Assembly: GCF_000738735.6 (NCBI RefSeq)
Contig: NC_046343.1
Location: 935,253 to 999,252, forward strand
Reading direction: 5' to 3'
DNA from: Corvus cornix cornix
Lineage: Eukaryota; Chordata; Aves; Passeriformes; Corvidae
DNA length: 64,000 bases
This document shows positions 49,916 through 60,855 of the stretch, one piece after another (position 1 is the first letter of the stretch; each line of letters opens with the position of its first letter). A model generated the notes under the pieces. That model ran no database searches. It was not told where the DNA came from and was given only the letters and a program-made list of their open reading frames with translations. Made by a program: the position numbers and the translations under genes.

Positions 49916-51439
49916 CCAATACCTCCATGAAGCCCAGTCAGAACACACCTGTCCCAGCTCAGCATCCCCCCTTGGTCACTGTTTCCAGACAGAGACAACA
50001 CTGCTACAACCTGGAGATTTCTTCAGCCCTCACATCCCCCACCTGGACACTCCCTGTCCCACCAGACCAGGGGGGACAGTGGGAAATTACGAGCTGGTGA
50101 CTGATGCTGAAGGTCCTGTTCCAGGCACGGAGCCACAGGAGCTGAGGCAAAGGGAAGACATGGATGCTGTAATTGGAAGGTGCCTGGGAGTTGTCAGTGC
50201 TATCAACAGAAAGGCAATTACTGTTTGAAAATTAATCTTTTTTTTTTTTGTTACCCTATTGTTACTCCCTTTTTAACATCAGAATAAGCAAAACAGGAGA
50301 TTACCTGGTGTGTTCTCCCTCGAGGGAAAATGCAGTCAAAATGGAAGTGAGCAGCAGGCTGGCAGCACCTCCTCCTGCCCAGGGAGAGGTATCCCATACC
50401 AACTCCATGGCCAGGCTGAGCCCCTCCACCTGAATTCCTCTGCCACCCCATTTCCCAGCACAGATCCAGTCCTCCACTGCCACCAGCAAGCCCACTGTGC
50501 AGGGAACAACGTCCCTGTCACCCCCCACACCTCTCGTCTGCTTCTTCACTGTCCTCATTTTCTCCAAGGTCATTAGAAGCCGGCAGATGGTGTCTCAGTT
50601 GTGAGATGTCCTTTCTTTCACTCCCAGCCCAAGCTCTCAGTCCCAGTCCTGGCCACCACACCCTGCTGGAGCTTCTCCTGCCCCCGCTGTGCCCACAGGA
50701 GAGAAGGCACCTCTGTCAACCCTCCAACACAGGGGTTCAGACAGCTCCTTTCTGCCAAGCCCCGCATCCTGACACTAAATCCCTCCTGAAAGCCATCATT
50801 TGGAGAATCCTCTCCCACAGCTTCGTTAGCTTTCTGTGCAGTTCTCAAACTGTCTTGTTTGTCTTTGCTTCTCATTCGTTTCTGTGTAATTTCATCCCTC
50901 AACACATCTTTAATTAACAGTTCTGTGCTGATGACTCACAGATGCATCTTTCAGCTCCAGACACCTCTCCTTCAGTTCAACCCCCAAACCCAGGCATCCT
51001 CCCAGCCCTGGGGAGGCCTGTCCTGCAGGGCTGGGGACACTGGAGAGGTCCCTCTCTCCTTCCAGCCTCCCCACACCCTTCTCTCCATCACTGGAGTCAA
51101 CATCCTGATCATACAAATAGCTCAGTCCTGTGGTTTGGCATCACCCTCAGCTGGGATGGCCTGGCTGCACCCACACCATGCCAGTTCTTTGGCCCAAGGA
51201 CTGAAGATGCCCTCTCTGCTATTTCCTGGTAAACAAAATCCCATCTCCATAGTTATTAAATTCTTCTCTTTGGCTGTTCCATTTTCCTGCCATTCACATG
51301 CTGCCAGAAGATCCTGGGAAAGGTCACAGCCCCTGGTGTCACCTCAGTGTCTCCCTGCAAACCCTTTCTCTGCTTCCTCTTCCTCAAACCATAAACTGCT
51401 TTACCTCCTTCCTCTCTCCTGAAATGGGGTTTGTGGTTA
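49916..51439. other. Intronic unique sequence
   Basis: Unique DNA with a T12 tract at 50238-50249. Overlapping open frames show no recognisable product. Confidence 0.55.
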
Positions 51440-51592
51440 TCACAGAATCCAAGGATGGTTTGGGTTGGAAGGGACCTTAACACTCATCCCATTCCAGCCC
51501 CTGCCATGAGCAGGGACATCTTCCACTATCCCAGGTTGCCCCAACCTGGCCTTGAACACTTCCAGGGCTGAAGCATCCGTGGTTGTTCCCCT
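51440..51592 (-). mobile_element. CR1 LINE 3' fragment
   Basis: On the plus strand: 'tcacagaatccaaggatggt', 'ttgggttggaagggacctta', 'ctgccatgagcagggacatc', 'ttccactatcccaggttgcc' and 'cctggccttgaacacttcca'. Confidence 0.93.
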
Positions 51593-54115
51593 GGAGACCC
51601 CTGTGGGACGTGTGGCCTCCCCAGGACTGTTGGGGAAGAGCCTCATCCTGACACCCAAAGCAGTGACCGTGTGGGGAAGGAGCTCCAAGCCCTTCATCCC
51701 TGCGAGTACCAGCCCTGCCAGCCTTCAGGAGTGTGGCTGTGGGGACCATCAGCCAAGTTATCCCACAATTCTGGCTGTCACTATTCGCAGGGAGCAACGG
51801 AGAGAAGTTGCAGGCTCCAAGGCAACTCACTCATGACTCAAAATATTGTGTGGGGGTGGTGGGGGTTGTTTGAATTCACGTTGATCCCATGCAAGTAAAA
51901 GAAAAACTAAACTTTGGCAAATCATACATTTGGGAACCAGCATCCAAAACCAAATAGAATAAAAGATTATGTTCTTGGTGCAGCAGAGGAGGCTGACACA
52001 GAATGAAGAGATGCCAGAAAACGCAGGAAGAGATGAAAAGCAGCACTGGCTGGCGGAGGAGACTGGGAAGGAGAAGCAAGGAAAACTGAGAATGGCAAAA
52101 GGGAATCATGAATGATGCCTGTTTCTTGTAAAAACAAATTTTTTAAAAAAATCATCACTTCCAACCCATACAGATTTTGGACTCGGTGCTGTAAACAGGC
52201 TCAGGAACACAGCAGATGCCTTTTCCTGCGCTGCCCCCCCATCAGGAACCTGCGGCCCCCCGGGACCAGCACTGCCACGAGCAAATGATGGGAGAACAGA
52301 TTGCCTGGTGCCAGCCTTCACCTTTCTCCAAGATGGGAACAATCAGGGACGTTCGATTGTTAGAGTGAGAAAGCCATTAACGACATGTTGATGAACACGA
52401 AGTTAATTTTCCGATACATTTCCTACAAACTGTTTCTTTAGGAATTCTCCTCGGAGCCCAGAAAGCAGCTTGAAAGAGCTACTGTTAAATATTGACTGCT
52501 GCTCCGGGATCATTATGGAAAATGTGTTTTCCAGGGCATGTCGAGGGGGCTGGGCAGTTTCTGTCGGGAGAAACGCCTTTCCTACCCCGGCAAGGAGGAG
52601 GGGGAAGTGGGACACGCTGAAGCGGGCACTGCTCGGTTGGTGCTGGGTTTTTCCTCCCCCAAAACTCTCCAGCAAAGCCCAAGGGTAGCAGTTTCCTACG
52701 CTGGGTCAAGCAGAGAGTGGAAATTCAATAGGAAAATGGAAACATCTTTTACCGCACCACAGGGGAAAGCGAGAGCAGGGCAACCGGGAGGGGGAACGGT
52801 CCCGTGGAAAGGTGACTTTGGGACAAAAAGGTCACAGGGAGAGGGGAGGAAGGGAAATAAGGAACCCAGCAGGGATTGCGGCAGCCACTGCTGGGCTCTC
52901 AGGGACCCGCATGGGACGGGAAAGAGGGGCTCCAGCCGGGACACCGGGAGAGAGATGCTCTCGGCACCGCTGCGGGCGGCAGAGCACGGCTGAGCACCAT
53001 GCCACGGCAAATGCTTAAACAGCTCTTAAAGAGGAGCATCAGAAATGTACTCTGGGAGGGTGAGAAATTGAGTTTTAAGCCCCCAAAGCAGCGTCCGGCC
53101 GTGTCCGTGCCAGAGCCCTCCCCGGCTCCCGGAGCCGCTCCCGTTCCCAGCGGCACGGCGTGGGTGGGATGGCTGAGCTCTCCCAGGGCCAGCATCCCAA
53201 AGGCGGGCTGTTTCTGGGAATTTGTACACATTCCCAGTATTGAAAACCCTTCCCAGTGCTGATACAGAATGTGGGGACTGAGCAGGGAGTAGAACAGAGC
53301 TAAGCCAAGTGCTCGTGGTGGGAAGCAGATGTTTTCCACACGGATCCAAGCACCCACGGAAAACGGGTACTTAGCATTTGTCTCCTTCTGAATGAGAAAG
53401 CACCAACTTCGCAACAAAGCCCATGGACGAATAGCTCAGGAATAACGCGGTTTTCCACTCTAATTTGCGCTGTAGGCTGCAGTAACGTGCATTGTGCTGA
53501 GCGATTGCCAAGGCACTGATTTCCCAGGCTTCTTAAGCCCATAATAAAGAGCACATGCCAGGGATTTCAGCGCCCGCAGGCAGTGGCAGAAGCGATTCCT
53601 CCTCGCTGGCTGAAGCTGTAGCAGCCAGAGCCCCGCACTTGTGCAGTGCAAGCCCCCGAGTGCGGATCTCTGCGGGGACGGCGGCCCTCGGAGGCAGCTC
53701 CCAGCCGGCAGCACGGAGAGAGCGGCTCCATCCTTCCAGCGACGGAGCAGCTCCTCGGGCCGGCAGTGCAGGACGGGAGGGACCGTCCCCACCCTTCCCA
53801 AAGCCAGCCCCGCCTGCCTGTGGGGGACAAGGGGCAGGACTTCTGCCTGGCTGCCTCCCATCAGAGCAAAAGCCTCAGAGTGCAGATGGACCCAGCCCGG
53901 CCACCGGCCCGAGGCCCACAGGAGCCACAGGAACCTCAGGAGCATCCCACAGCTCCTCCGTGGACCTGCCTCCCCCCGCCACATCCCTGCAGTCCCGCTC
54001 CTCCTCACCCGGCTGCGCTGGGATCACCCCCGCCGCCAGAGCAGGTGGCTGTGCTTCCACACGGGAGAAACTCCGGATTTCTCTGCACACCCTGGGACCT
54101 CTTAGAGGCACGGGA
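51593..54115. other. Intronic unique sequence, partly CpG-rich
   Basis: Positions 51840-52160 are AT-richer. Positions 52340-52530 form a repeat-free block containing a 21-base word shared with 60825. Positions 52930-54060 are GC- and CpG-rich with several overlapping chance frames. No protein family was recognised. Confidence 0.5.
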
Positions 54116-54280
54116 AGGGGCTGCCCAGGGAGGTTTGGAGTGGCCATCCCTGGAGGTGCCCGAGGAAAGGCTGGAGGTGGCGCTCAGTGCTCTGGGCTGG
54201 GGACAGGGTGGGCATCGGGCACAGCTGGGACTCGATGACCGTGAAGGTCTTTTCCAGCCTCAGTGATTCTGTGATTCTTC
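54116..54280 (+). mobile_element. CR1 LINE 3' fragment
   Basis: Landmarks: 'ggggctgcccagggaggttt', 'ggagtggccatccctggagg', 'gctcagtgctctgggctggg', 'cttttccagcctcagtgatt' and 'ctgtgattctt'. It includes the true 3' end. Confidence 0.93.
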
Positions 54281-56233
54281 TTCTTTTCCCCAAGGCTCCC
54301 ACCCACTCACAAAATTCATTTTCATTTACAGCTCATGACCTGATCTTCAATTTTCCCCAACACTGAAATATTTGCAACCAAGGGTGGAGCAGAGACAAGG
54401 AACCCATGAACATCACCAGCTGAAACACTTCCCATTCTATCCATTTTTCAAATACTGATGGATACCAGCTACAGGACACCTTGTCCTTGTGCATCACTCA
54501 CATCTACTTGGGTATGACATTTATTTTCATGTAATAAATGGTATGTGGAGGAGAGGGAACAACCAGATCCATTTTGTACTTTGGATTCCATTTTACTTAG
54601 AAGATTATCTAATACCACTATGAGTCCTTTTTAAAATAAGCATACTTTTAAAAATGGAAAAATTCTCACATTTTCCTTTAAAATTAAAATTCACTTATGA
54701 TACACAATCAGCAGTGAAACAGCTTAATTTTGCTCATCATCATCAAGAAGCTTTTGAGTGACAGAGTCAAGTTAAAAAGCCCTGATTAGCACATGAAATG
54801 ACATAAAAGTTCCAAACAAAAGCTGAGCTTCAGATCCCTCAAATACCTTGAATAAATAAAATGTTGGTGTTGGCAAAGCTTGTTTGTGGGATCTCCAAGA
54901 GAGAAAAGGATCCCCCTTTTCTCTTGGAGAAGCCTCAGATGTGGCTACACACCAGCCAGCAATAAAAACTGATCTGACCAAGTGGGAGGAGTGACCCTGC
55001 AGTGTCTCCTGTCCCCTCAGCCTGTCTCAAGATGATAATGCAAATAATTCCAACTATTTGTGAATAACCGGCCCAAGAGTCACCAGGGGCTGTCCTATCG
55101 ACCTCTAAGCCCACCCTGCAGGCAGTGCTTCTCCCAAACACATCAGTCCCATATTCCTGGCGTACCTCAATACCCTCACTGTCCTCCAAACAACATTGTC
55201 TGAGAAATAAGACAAAATATTTTCAGACAAAACAGCAAAGTTCCAAATGGAAAGTCTGAGAGAAACCGGGAGAAAAAACCCACCACAGAACTGCTTCCCA
55301 TGGCGTGGTGGGCAGCACTCTGCAGTGCCAGCACTGACTGCCCCGCGTCACACCGAGTGAGTGCTCACCCGCTGATCTCTGAAAGCCAAGCCTGGGGGGA
55401 AACAGCCAAATGAATTCAGAGAGGGGAAAAAAAGAGTGGTGGAAAAGCACCTTTTGCTCCTCTTGAGTCTTTCTGCAGGAACGCCACAAGCACAGCAGAG
55501 CAAAAGCAAAAGGGCCTCATTCAGATTTAAAGACAGTTAAAGTTCCTAATGGATTATCATACTTTAAAATAAAGCAGATCAGATGTGCTCAGCTGAGCTG
55601 CCTCCCCTGACACCCTGAGCTTTTAGACCTGGCCTCAGCCCATGCCCACTAAAACTCCATCAAATAATTACCAGCACTTTGGCTGGAGGCAGAGCTTTAA
55701 CCTCAGAGTGCATAATTTGAGGAAAAATTCAAAATCCAGCTATGGCTTCTTACTTACTAAGGGCATTTTAATGGTCTGTGCTGCTGCCTCACACACTCCC
55801 ACTCCAATGTCTCCTGGATGTGGATGAGCCCACACCTGCAGAGCTCCAGAGCTGTGCCTCGGCTCCTCCCAGGGGGATTTGCACATTGGAGACACCCAAA
55901 CTGGACCAAGAGAGGTCCTGGTGCCGTCAGGGTGGCTTTATTAGAAATGCCAGCTGGGTGTTGGCATTGCACCAGCCCGCAGCCGTGTCGGGAGCGCTGC
56001 GTCGCAAGGACAGCTCTGACCCTGTGACATCCCCACGGGGGGACAGGGGAGCTCAGTGACCCTGGGCCCCCTCCTGCCCCTCAGAAAGCCAGGGCAGCCC
56101 CACACGGAGCTGCCTCCCGTGTGCTGCCGAAAAGGCCACTGGTTTTAAGGAGACATAGAATTCGGTCCCACTTTAATTTCAGCGTGTGGATCAAGTAATT
56201 GTTTGGATTTTAATATTGAGTCTATGTTTCACT
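54281..56233. other. Intronic unique sequence
   Basis: AT-rich unique DNA at 54290-54780 and mixed DNA to 56130, then an AT-rich block leading into the octamer duplication. No gene or transposon was recognised. Confidence 0.55.
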
Positions 56234-56333
56234 GATTTGCATTTAAATGTGTTGTCAGAGAACTTCCAGAAGTCTTTAATAAGAAGGCCGATTTGCATTT
56301 TAATGTGCACTTAAAGAATTTGAAGAAGTCTTT
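56234..56333 (+). repeat. Diverged 44-bp direct duplication carrying octamer motifs
   Basis: Copies at 56234-56277 and 56290-56333 align without gaps at 35 of 44 positions. Each starts GATTTGCATTT, containing the POU octamer ATTTGCAT, and ends AGAAGTCTTT. The repeat distance is 56 bp. The surrounding 56140-56350 is AT-rich and free of transposons. Confidence 0.8.
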
Positions 56334-56883
56334 TCATGTGAGCTGTGTTATCTGAGGAACGTTCACACTGGAGGGAGAATGAGAGATGCAAGTACAAGTC
56401 TAGCAAAACTGCTTCTGTGAGACAGCCCAGCCTTGTTGGACTTTGTTGAGGGAAAATAATCGTCTCCCTGCAGATGTGGTTTAAAGGGAGAGCTGGGAAG
56501 GGGTTGGGCTGGCTGAGGAGCAGCTATGGGGGGCTGAGCCCTCCCCCTGCCCAGGGCTCTGAGGGACCCTGGGCCTGGGGCAGAGCCCCTCAGAGGGGCC
56601 GGGGGCTCTGCAGGGCTCAGCTGGAGCTGGACAAATATCTCAGCTGGGTGACAGTGGCTCACTGGCACCTCCCTGCAAGGTGAAGGACAGGCAGCTTGTC
56701 TTCCCCAGCTCCTTTACCTTGGGCTTTCTCAGGGAGCATTTGTAGGTGCCTGCAGATTATCTTAACAGAAAATTGAATTTCTGCACTGCTCTTTGTGTTC
56801 CCATCTGAGCATCAAATGTATTCAATCTGCAGAATAACTCGGCTGATCATGTAATAAAATCATAAAGTAATGAAACTTAAAGT
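56334..56883. other. Intronic unique sequence
   Basis: GC-rich at 56470-56680, AT-rich at 56740-56880. Nothing further was recognised. Confidence 0.55.
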
Positions 56884-56965
56884 TATAGAATATCCTGAGT
56901 TGGAAGGGACCCACAAGGATCTTTGAAGTCCAGCTCCTGGCCCCGCACAGGACAACCACAAGAAG
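56884..56965 (-). mobile_element. CR1-X-like LINE 3' fragment
   Basis: The plus strand reads 'atagaatatcctgagttgga', 'agggacccacaaggatcttt' and 'cctggccccgcacaggacaa'. This is the CR1-X-type 3' end, whose tail resembles that of the SINE at 57751. Confidence 0.85.
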
Positions 56966-57693
56966 GTATCTCATATGTTTCCAGGTTATGCGAACAGGCA
57001 CAGAACCTACTCTCTACAAAAAACCTCTCAAGTTCAGTTTATCTTGATAATAAACCAGGTCAAAAATCCTGGCATAAATACCCAAAGCAGCCAAGAATGC
57101 CTATTCCAAGTAAGAGCAGAGTTCCACCCCTACCTTCCCTCCAAGCCAGCCTCCTCCGCCCCTTGGCCAGCGCTGCCCCCAGACCAAGGGCTGCACCCAG
57201 AGCTGTGCCCCACGGGCAGTGGGCTGCAGGGAGGGCAGCGGCTGCTTCCCATCGCACGTGGAGACAGGCTCGGCTCAAGCCACAAGTGGAGGGACCTGGA
57301 GACCCTCAGAAGGCTGAAATCAGCTCCTTTAGGCCCCAGCAGCTCTGGCAGTGCGGGGGGCTGCAGGAGCTCTGTCCTGCTGCTAAACAAACGCACGGCT
57401 GAGCCATCTATCAAAAATAATGACTTGGGGAAACAAAGCCATTTATATTTAGAAGATGAATCCTTCCCTGTTCAGTTCATATAACTTCACTGTACCCAGT
57501 GACTCGGGCTGTGACTCTGTGTCCCCGGGGGTGCTGGCACTGGGGAGGCACCGCTGCCATCCTGCCCTGGCACTGCCGTGGAGCTGGGGAGGGACTGCAG
57601 AGCTCAGGGGTGGCCTCTGCACCCTCCCTGCCTGAGCCTGGACAAAACAGAGCTCAGTCCTGCCCTGTGCTCCCCAGGGCTGGCTGTAAGTTA
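56966..57693. other. Intronic unique sequence
   Basis: GC-rich unique DNA with chance frames of up to 169 codons. No recognised domain. Confidence 0.5.
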
Positions 57694-57750
57694 AATCAGA
57701 GAATCAGTAAGGTTGGAAAGACCTCCAAGATCATCAAGCTCAACCTTTGA
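57694..57750 (-). mobile_element. CR1 LINE 3' tip
   Basis: The plus strand reads 'aatcagagaatcagtaaggt', 'tggaaagacctccaagatca' and 'tcaagctcaacctttga', the extreme 3' end of a reverse-oriented CR1. It abuts the SINE directly, suggesting the SINE inserted into or beside it. Confidence 0.82.
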
Positions 57751-57896
57751 TAAATCACAGAATGACAGAATATTCTGAATTGGAATTGACCCACAAGGAT
57801 CATCAGGTCCAACCCTTAAGTGGATGGCCCATACAGGGATTGAGCCCAGAGCCTTGTCATTGCTGGCACCAAGCTCTGCCCAGCTGAGCCAATGCC
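57751..57896 (-). mobile_element. tRNA-Ile/CR1 composite SINE (TguSINE1-like)
   Basis: On the minus strand a 72-base head (57896 to 57825) reads like tRNA-Ile: GGC start, A-box-like TGGCTCAGCTGG (57891-57880), 'gcagagcttggtgcc', B-box-like GGGCTCAATCC (57847-57837) and an end GTATGGGCCA. It is followed by a CR1-X-like 3' tail (57824 to 57751) with 'gatgatccttgtgggtcaat' and 'ttctgtcattctgtga'. From established knowledge, a tRNA-Ile head fused to a CR1 3' end defines the TguSINE1 family of passerine birds, mobilised by CR1 machinery. The word TAAAT occurs at 57751-57755 and 57903-57907, a weak hint of a target-site duplication. The B box is degenerate, so it is probably inactive. Confidence 0.85.
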
Positions 57897-60829
57897 AGTG
57901 GCTAAATGTAGAAATATAAAATATATATAAATATACTGAAATATATATGCACATGTCCAGCTGCTGCCAGGCACGGCTGCCCTCCCAGAGAGCTCTGACC
58001 AGCCCATTTCCCACAGTGCAGTCCAAAGTTTAAAAACTGCAATTAACCAAGAGGAGACATATGCAGGGAGGCAGCACAATAATTAGAGCAAAGCCAAGCG
58101 GGTACTTCAGAGTTTCCATTCCATAACACATAATTGGTACATAAGTGAGAATGTTTGTTTGTTTACTCAGAGCAGGGTCACCTACTGCTGTCACCGAACA
58201 AAGCTGTCACGGGGTTTAGATGGAATAGGCTTCTGCTGCTTAAGCCAATTATTTTCTCACCAGAGATCAGAGCATCAATAAAACCAACAAATAAGCCAGT
58301 TCTGATCAGCTGAAGTATTGGTTATGTGGGATTATTATCGTATTTTTACTGCAATAAACAAACCCTGTGTCACATCCACATGGCACTGCCAGCTCCTGGG
58401 CTGTTCCCGAGCCTGGCCTGAGCTGAGCTTTGTCCCCATCCAGCTGCCCAGAGCCAAGGGCATGGAGAAGAAAACACAGTGACAAGACAGGTTTGTGTCA
58501 TCCTGTATTTAACCAACAGTTCCAAAACCAAGGAGACCTTCCCTTGCTGGAGAAAACAGAACTATTGCTGGTGGCTTTGGGATGGTCACAGTGACACAGG
58601 TGTTATTTGGCATGTTGTTGTCAGGGTGTGCAACACACACCAACCCAAACTTCAGCTACGAAGGCTGAAAACTCAATAAAGGTCTCACTGAAATTATTTT
58701 AGCCCCACTGGTGGATGGGCTCAGCAATCTTGGTCCTGCTGCCACGGACAGGTTCATCCATTTTTCCTCAGGACCTCGTGGCTGGAACACATCAGCTCCA
58801 GGGGCCATGAGCGAGGGCTCATCACGTGGATTCAGCTCCTCTGGGGACATATGGGATGTGTCCCTGTCCTGCAGAAGGGGCTTGTTCTGTGTGAGGTTGT
58901 ATCCAGGTGGACGTGTTCAGAACAGCTCAGTAAAGACGTGACTCCTGTTCATCCAAACAGCTCCTGGCAAACGGTGTCGTTACGAATTTATCCAGGCGGA
59001 TGAGTCTCTGGAGCGGCTGTGTCCCAGAGCTGGCACAGAGCAGGAGAGCCCCGGCCATGACAGAGCCACCGAGAGCGCTGCAGCACACACAGCCCAGAGC
59101 TCCCTGCTTGCATTTCCAGCTGGGAGGGCAAGGTTTGGATTGCACCTGCAGCCCCAGGGCTCCCCACAGCCCGGCTCCCTCCTGGCCCTGCTGGGAACGC
59201 AGGGACAGGCACAGGAACGTGTGGGCACAGCCCATGGAGAGGACATGGTGGGAACAGCCTTTTCTGAAAGGCTCTTGGAATATCCTTGACTTGGATCTTC
59301 TTTCTGCGTTGGGGCTGAGAGTGTGGCAGAAAGGGATCACCAGGCTCTGGCCATGCCCACTGCTCACAGCAGCGCTAACAAATACAAGCCAAGGCCTTAC
59401 ACAAAGCCTGTTTAAAGGAAATACAATTTTTCCCCACAAAACATTCTTAAAGGTTTATCTTAATCTCTTCTTTTCAGTCACTGCATCCCTTGGGAATAAG
59501 CACATTAAACCACTGATGATCTGTATAAGCAAGGAAAGGCATTACAGTGCCATTATCAATACAAACCAGTTTAAAATCCTTCCAATATTTGGAGAAGAGC
59601 TACAGCACAGTTGCAAACAAAATCTCTGATCACTTTTTCAAACAATATTTAATCTGTCCTATAGCCATGGTCTGTAAAAGCTTCATCTGCAAACAAAAAA
59701 TAGTGTGGGACTGAGGCTGTCACTCCAGCTGAGCAAACACTTTCCAGTGTCTCTGATATTTCACTTATTATTCCATTTACTTGACTCACAAAACATACTG
59801 ATTATTATTCCTTGCAGTGGAGAAACCTGGCAGGGTCAGGCGGAGGAAATTTGGGTACAGGACAATCTCCCTGGCCCCAAGGTGATGGCCCATGTCACCA
59901 AACAGCACAGTGGACACTTGAAATTCAGTTTTGCTTTCTTTGGCAGATGTACTGACACTGATTTCAGGCCTGGCTTGACTCCAAGTCATGGAGATGGCAA
60001 TGGAGATGGAGATGGGGTGACGCGTGGGAAGAGCTGTGTGGGACAAGAATGCCACGGACACGGCTGGCAGGGAGCGGGCAGGAGGGCGGAGTGTGTGCAG
60101 AGGGAATGTGGGAATGCCTGGGGAGGATGGAGCAGCCCTGTGCCAGCTCGGGAACAGCTCAGTGCGGGAGGAGAGGGCGAGCAGCACCCACGCCCTGTGC
60201 CGTGGGATGTCTCCGGGGAAAAGGAGCAGTGTGGGGCCGTACCCTGCTCCCTGCAGCATCCTGGGGGCAGCAGGCAGACCGAGGCCCCTCCAGCTTGGGG
60301 GTCTCCCGAGGGGTGGAGATATGGGATCAGCGCTGGGGGAAGAGGGTAACCCCTCCCATCCCGGAGACCAGAGGGGCTCTGGGTTTGGAGACAACGTTTC
60401 AAACACAGCGTAAAGTGCAAGAAGTTAACATTTCAGAGCTCTCTAATCCCCTCGTTCAGAAGCAGCAACAGGAACTTCCAAATATTTATGCTTGAGAGGA
60501 AGAAGGTGTGGGTGCTGGGCACAGGGAGCTGCTCCCACCACGCTCCTGCCAGGTACACAGAGCCAGATCCCGGCGTCTGAGGCAGGGAGGAGCTGCAGGA
60601 TGTGATGGGAGTCAGTAGCTCTCGTTCACAGGACTGTAATGTTTGCCCATGAAATATTCATCACTCACCCTCGCTCCCCCAGCCCCCGCTGGTACTGCAG
60701 CCTCGGAGCAGAGCAGTGGCGATGCAGCCCCTCGGTCCCTGCCCTTCCTGGCTGCTCTGAGGGAAACCAAATTAGCTCAGACACCTCTGGCTATGGCATG
60801 GCCTCCTCAGTCAATGTCATCTTATCCGG

Positions 60830-60855
60830 GATAATTATGGAAAATACTAATTATC
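60830..60855. repeat. Inverted repeat of GATAATTA
   Basis: GATAATTA at 60830-60837 and its exact reverse complement TAATTATC at 60848-60855 are separated by ten bases. Each arm contains a homeodomain-type core. Confidence 0.85.

Noticed and set aside
52140..52190. Possible CR1 tip ('tcacttccaacccatacaga')
   Set aside because: Only about a dozen bases resemble the CR1 3' end, with no upstream CR1 sequence.
53555..54238. 227-codon plus-strand frame
   Set aside because: Its C-terminal part reads through the CR1 fragment at 54116-54280, and the remainder is low-complexity GC-rich sequence.
57825..57896. A tRNA-Ile gene or tRNA pseudogene
   Set aside because: The B box is altered and the segment continues directly into a CR1-type tail, so it is the head of a SINE rather than an independent tRNA gene.
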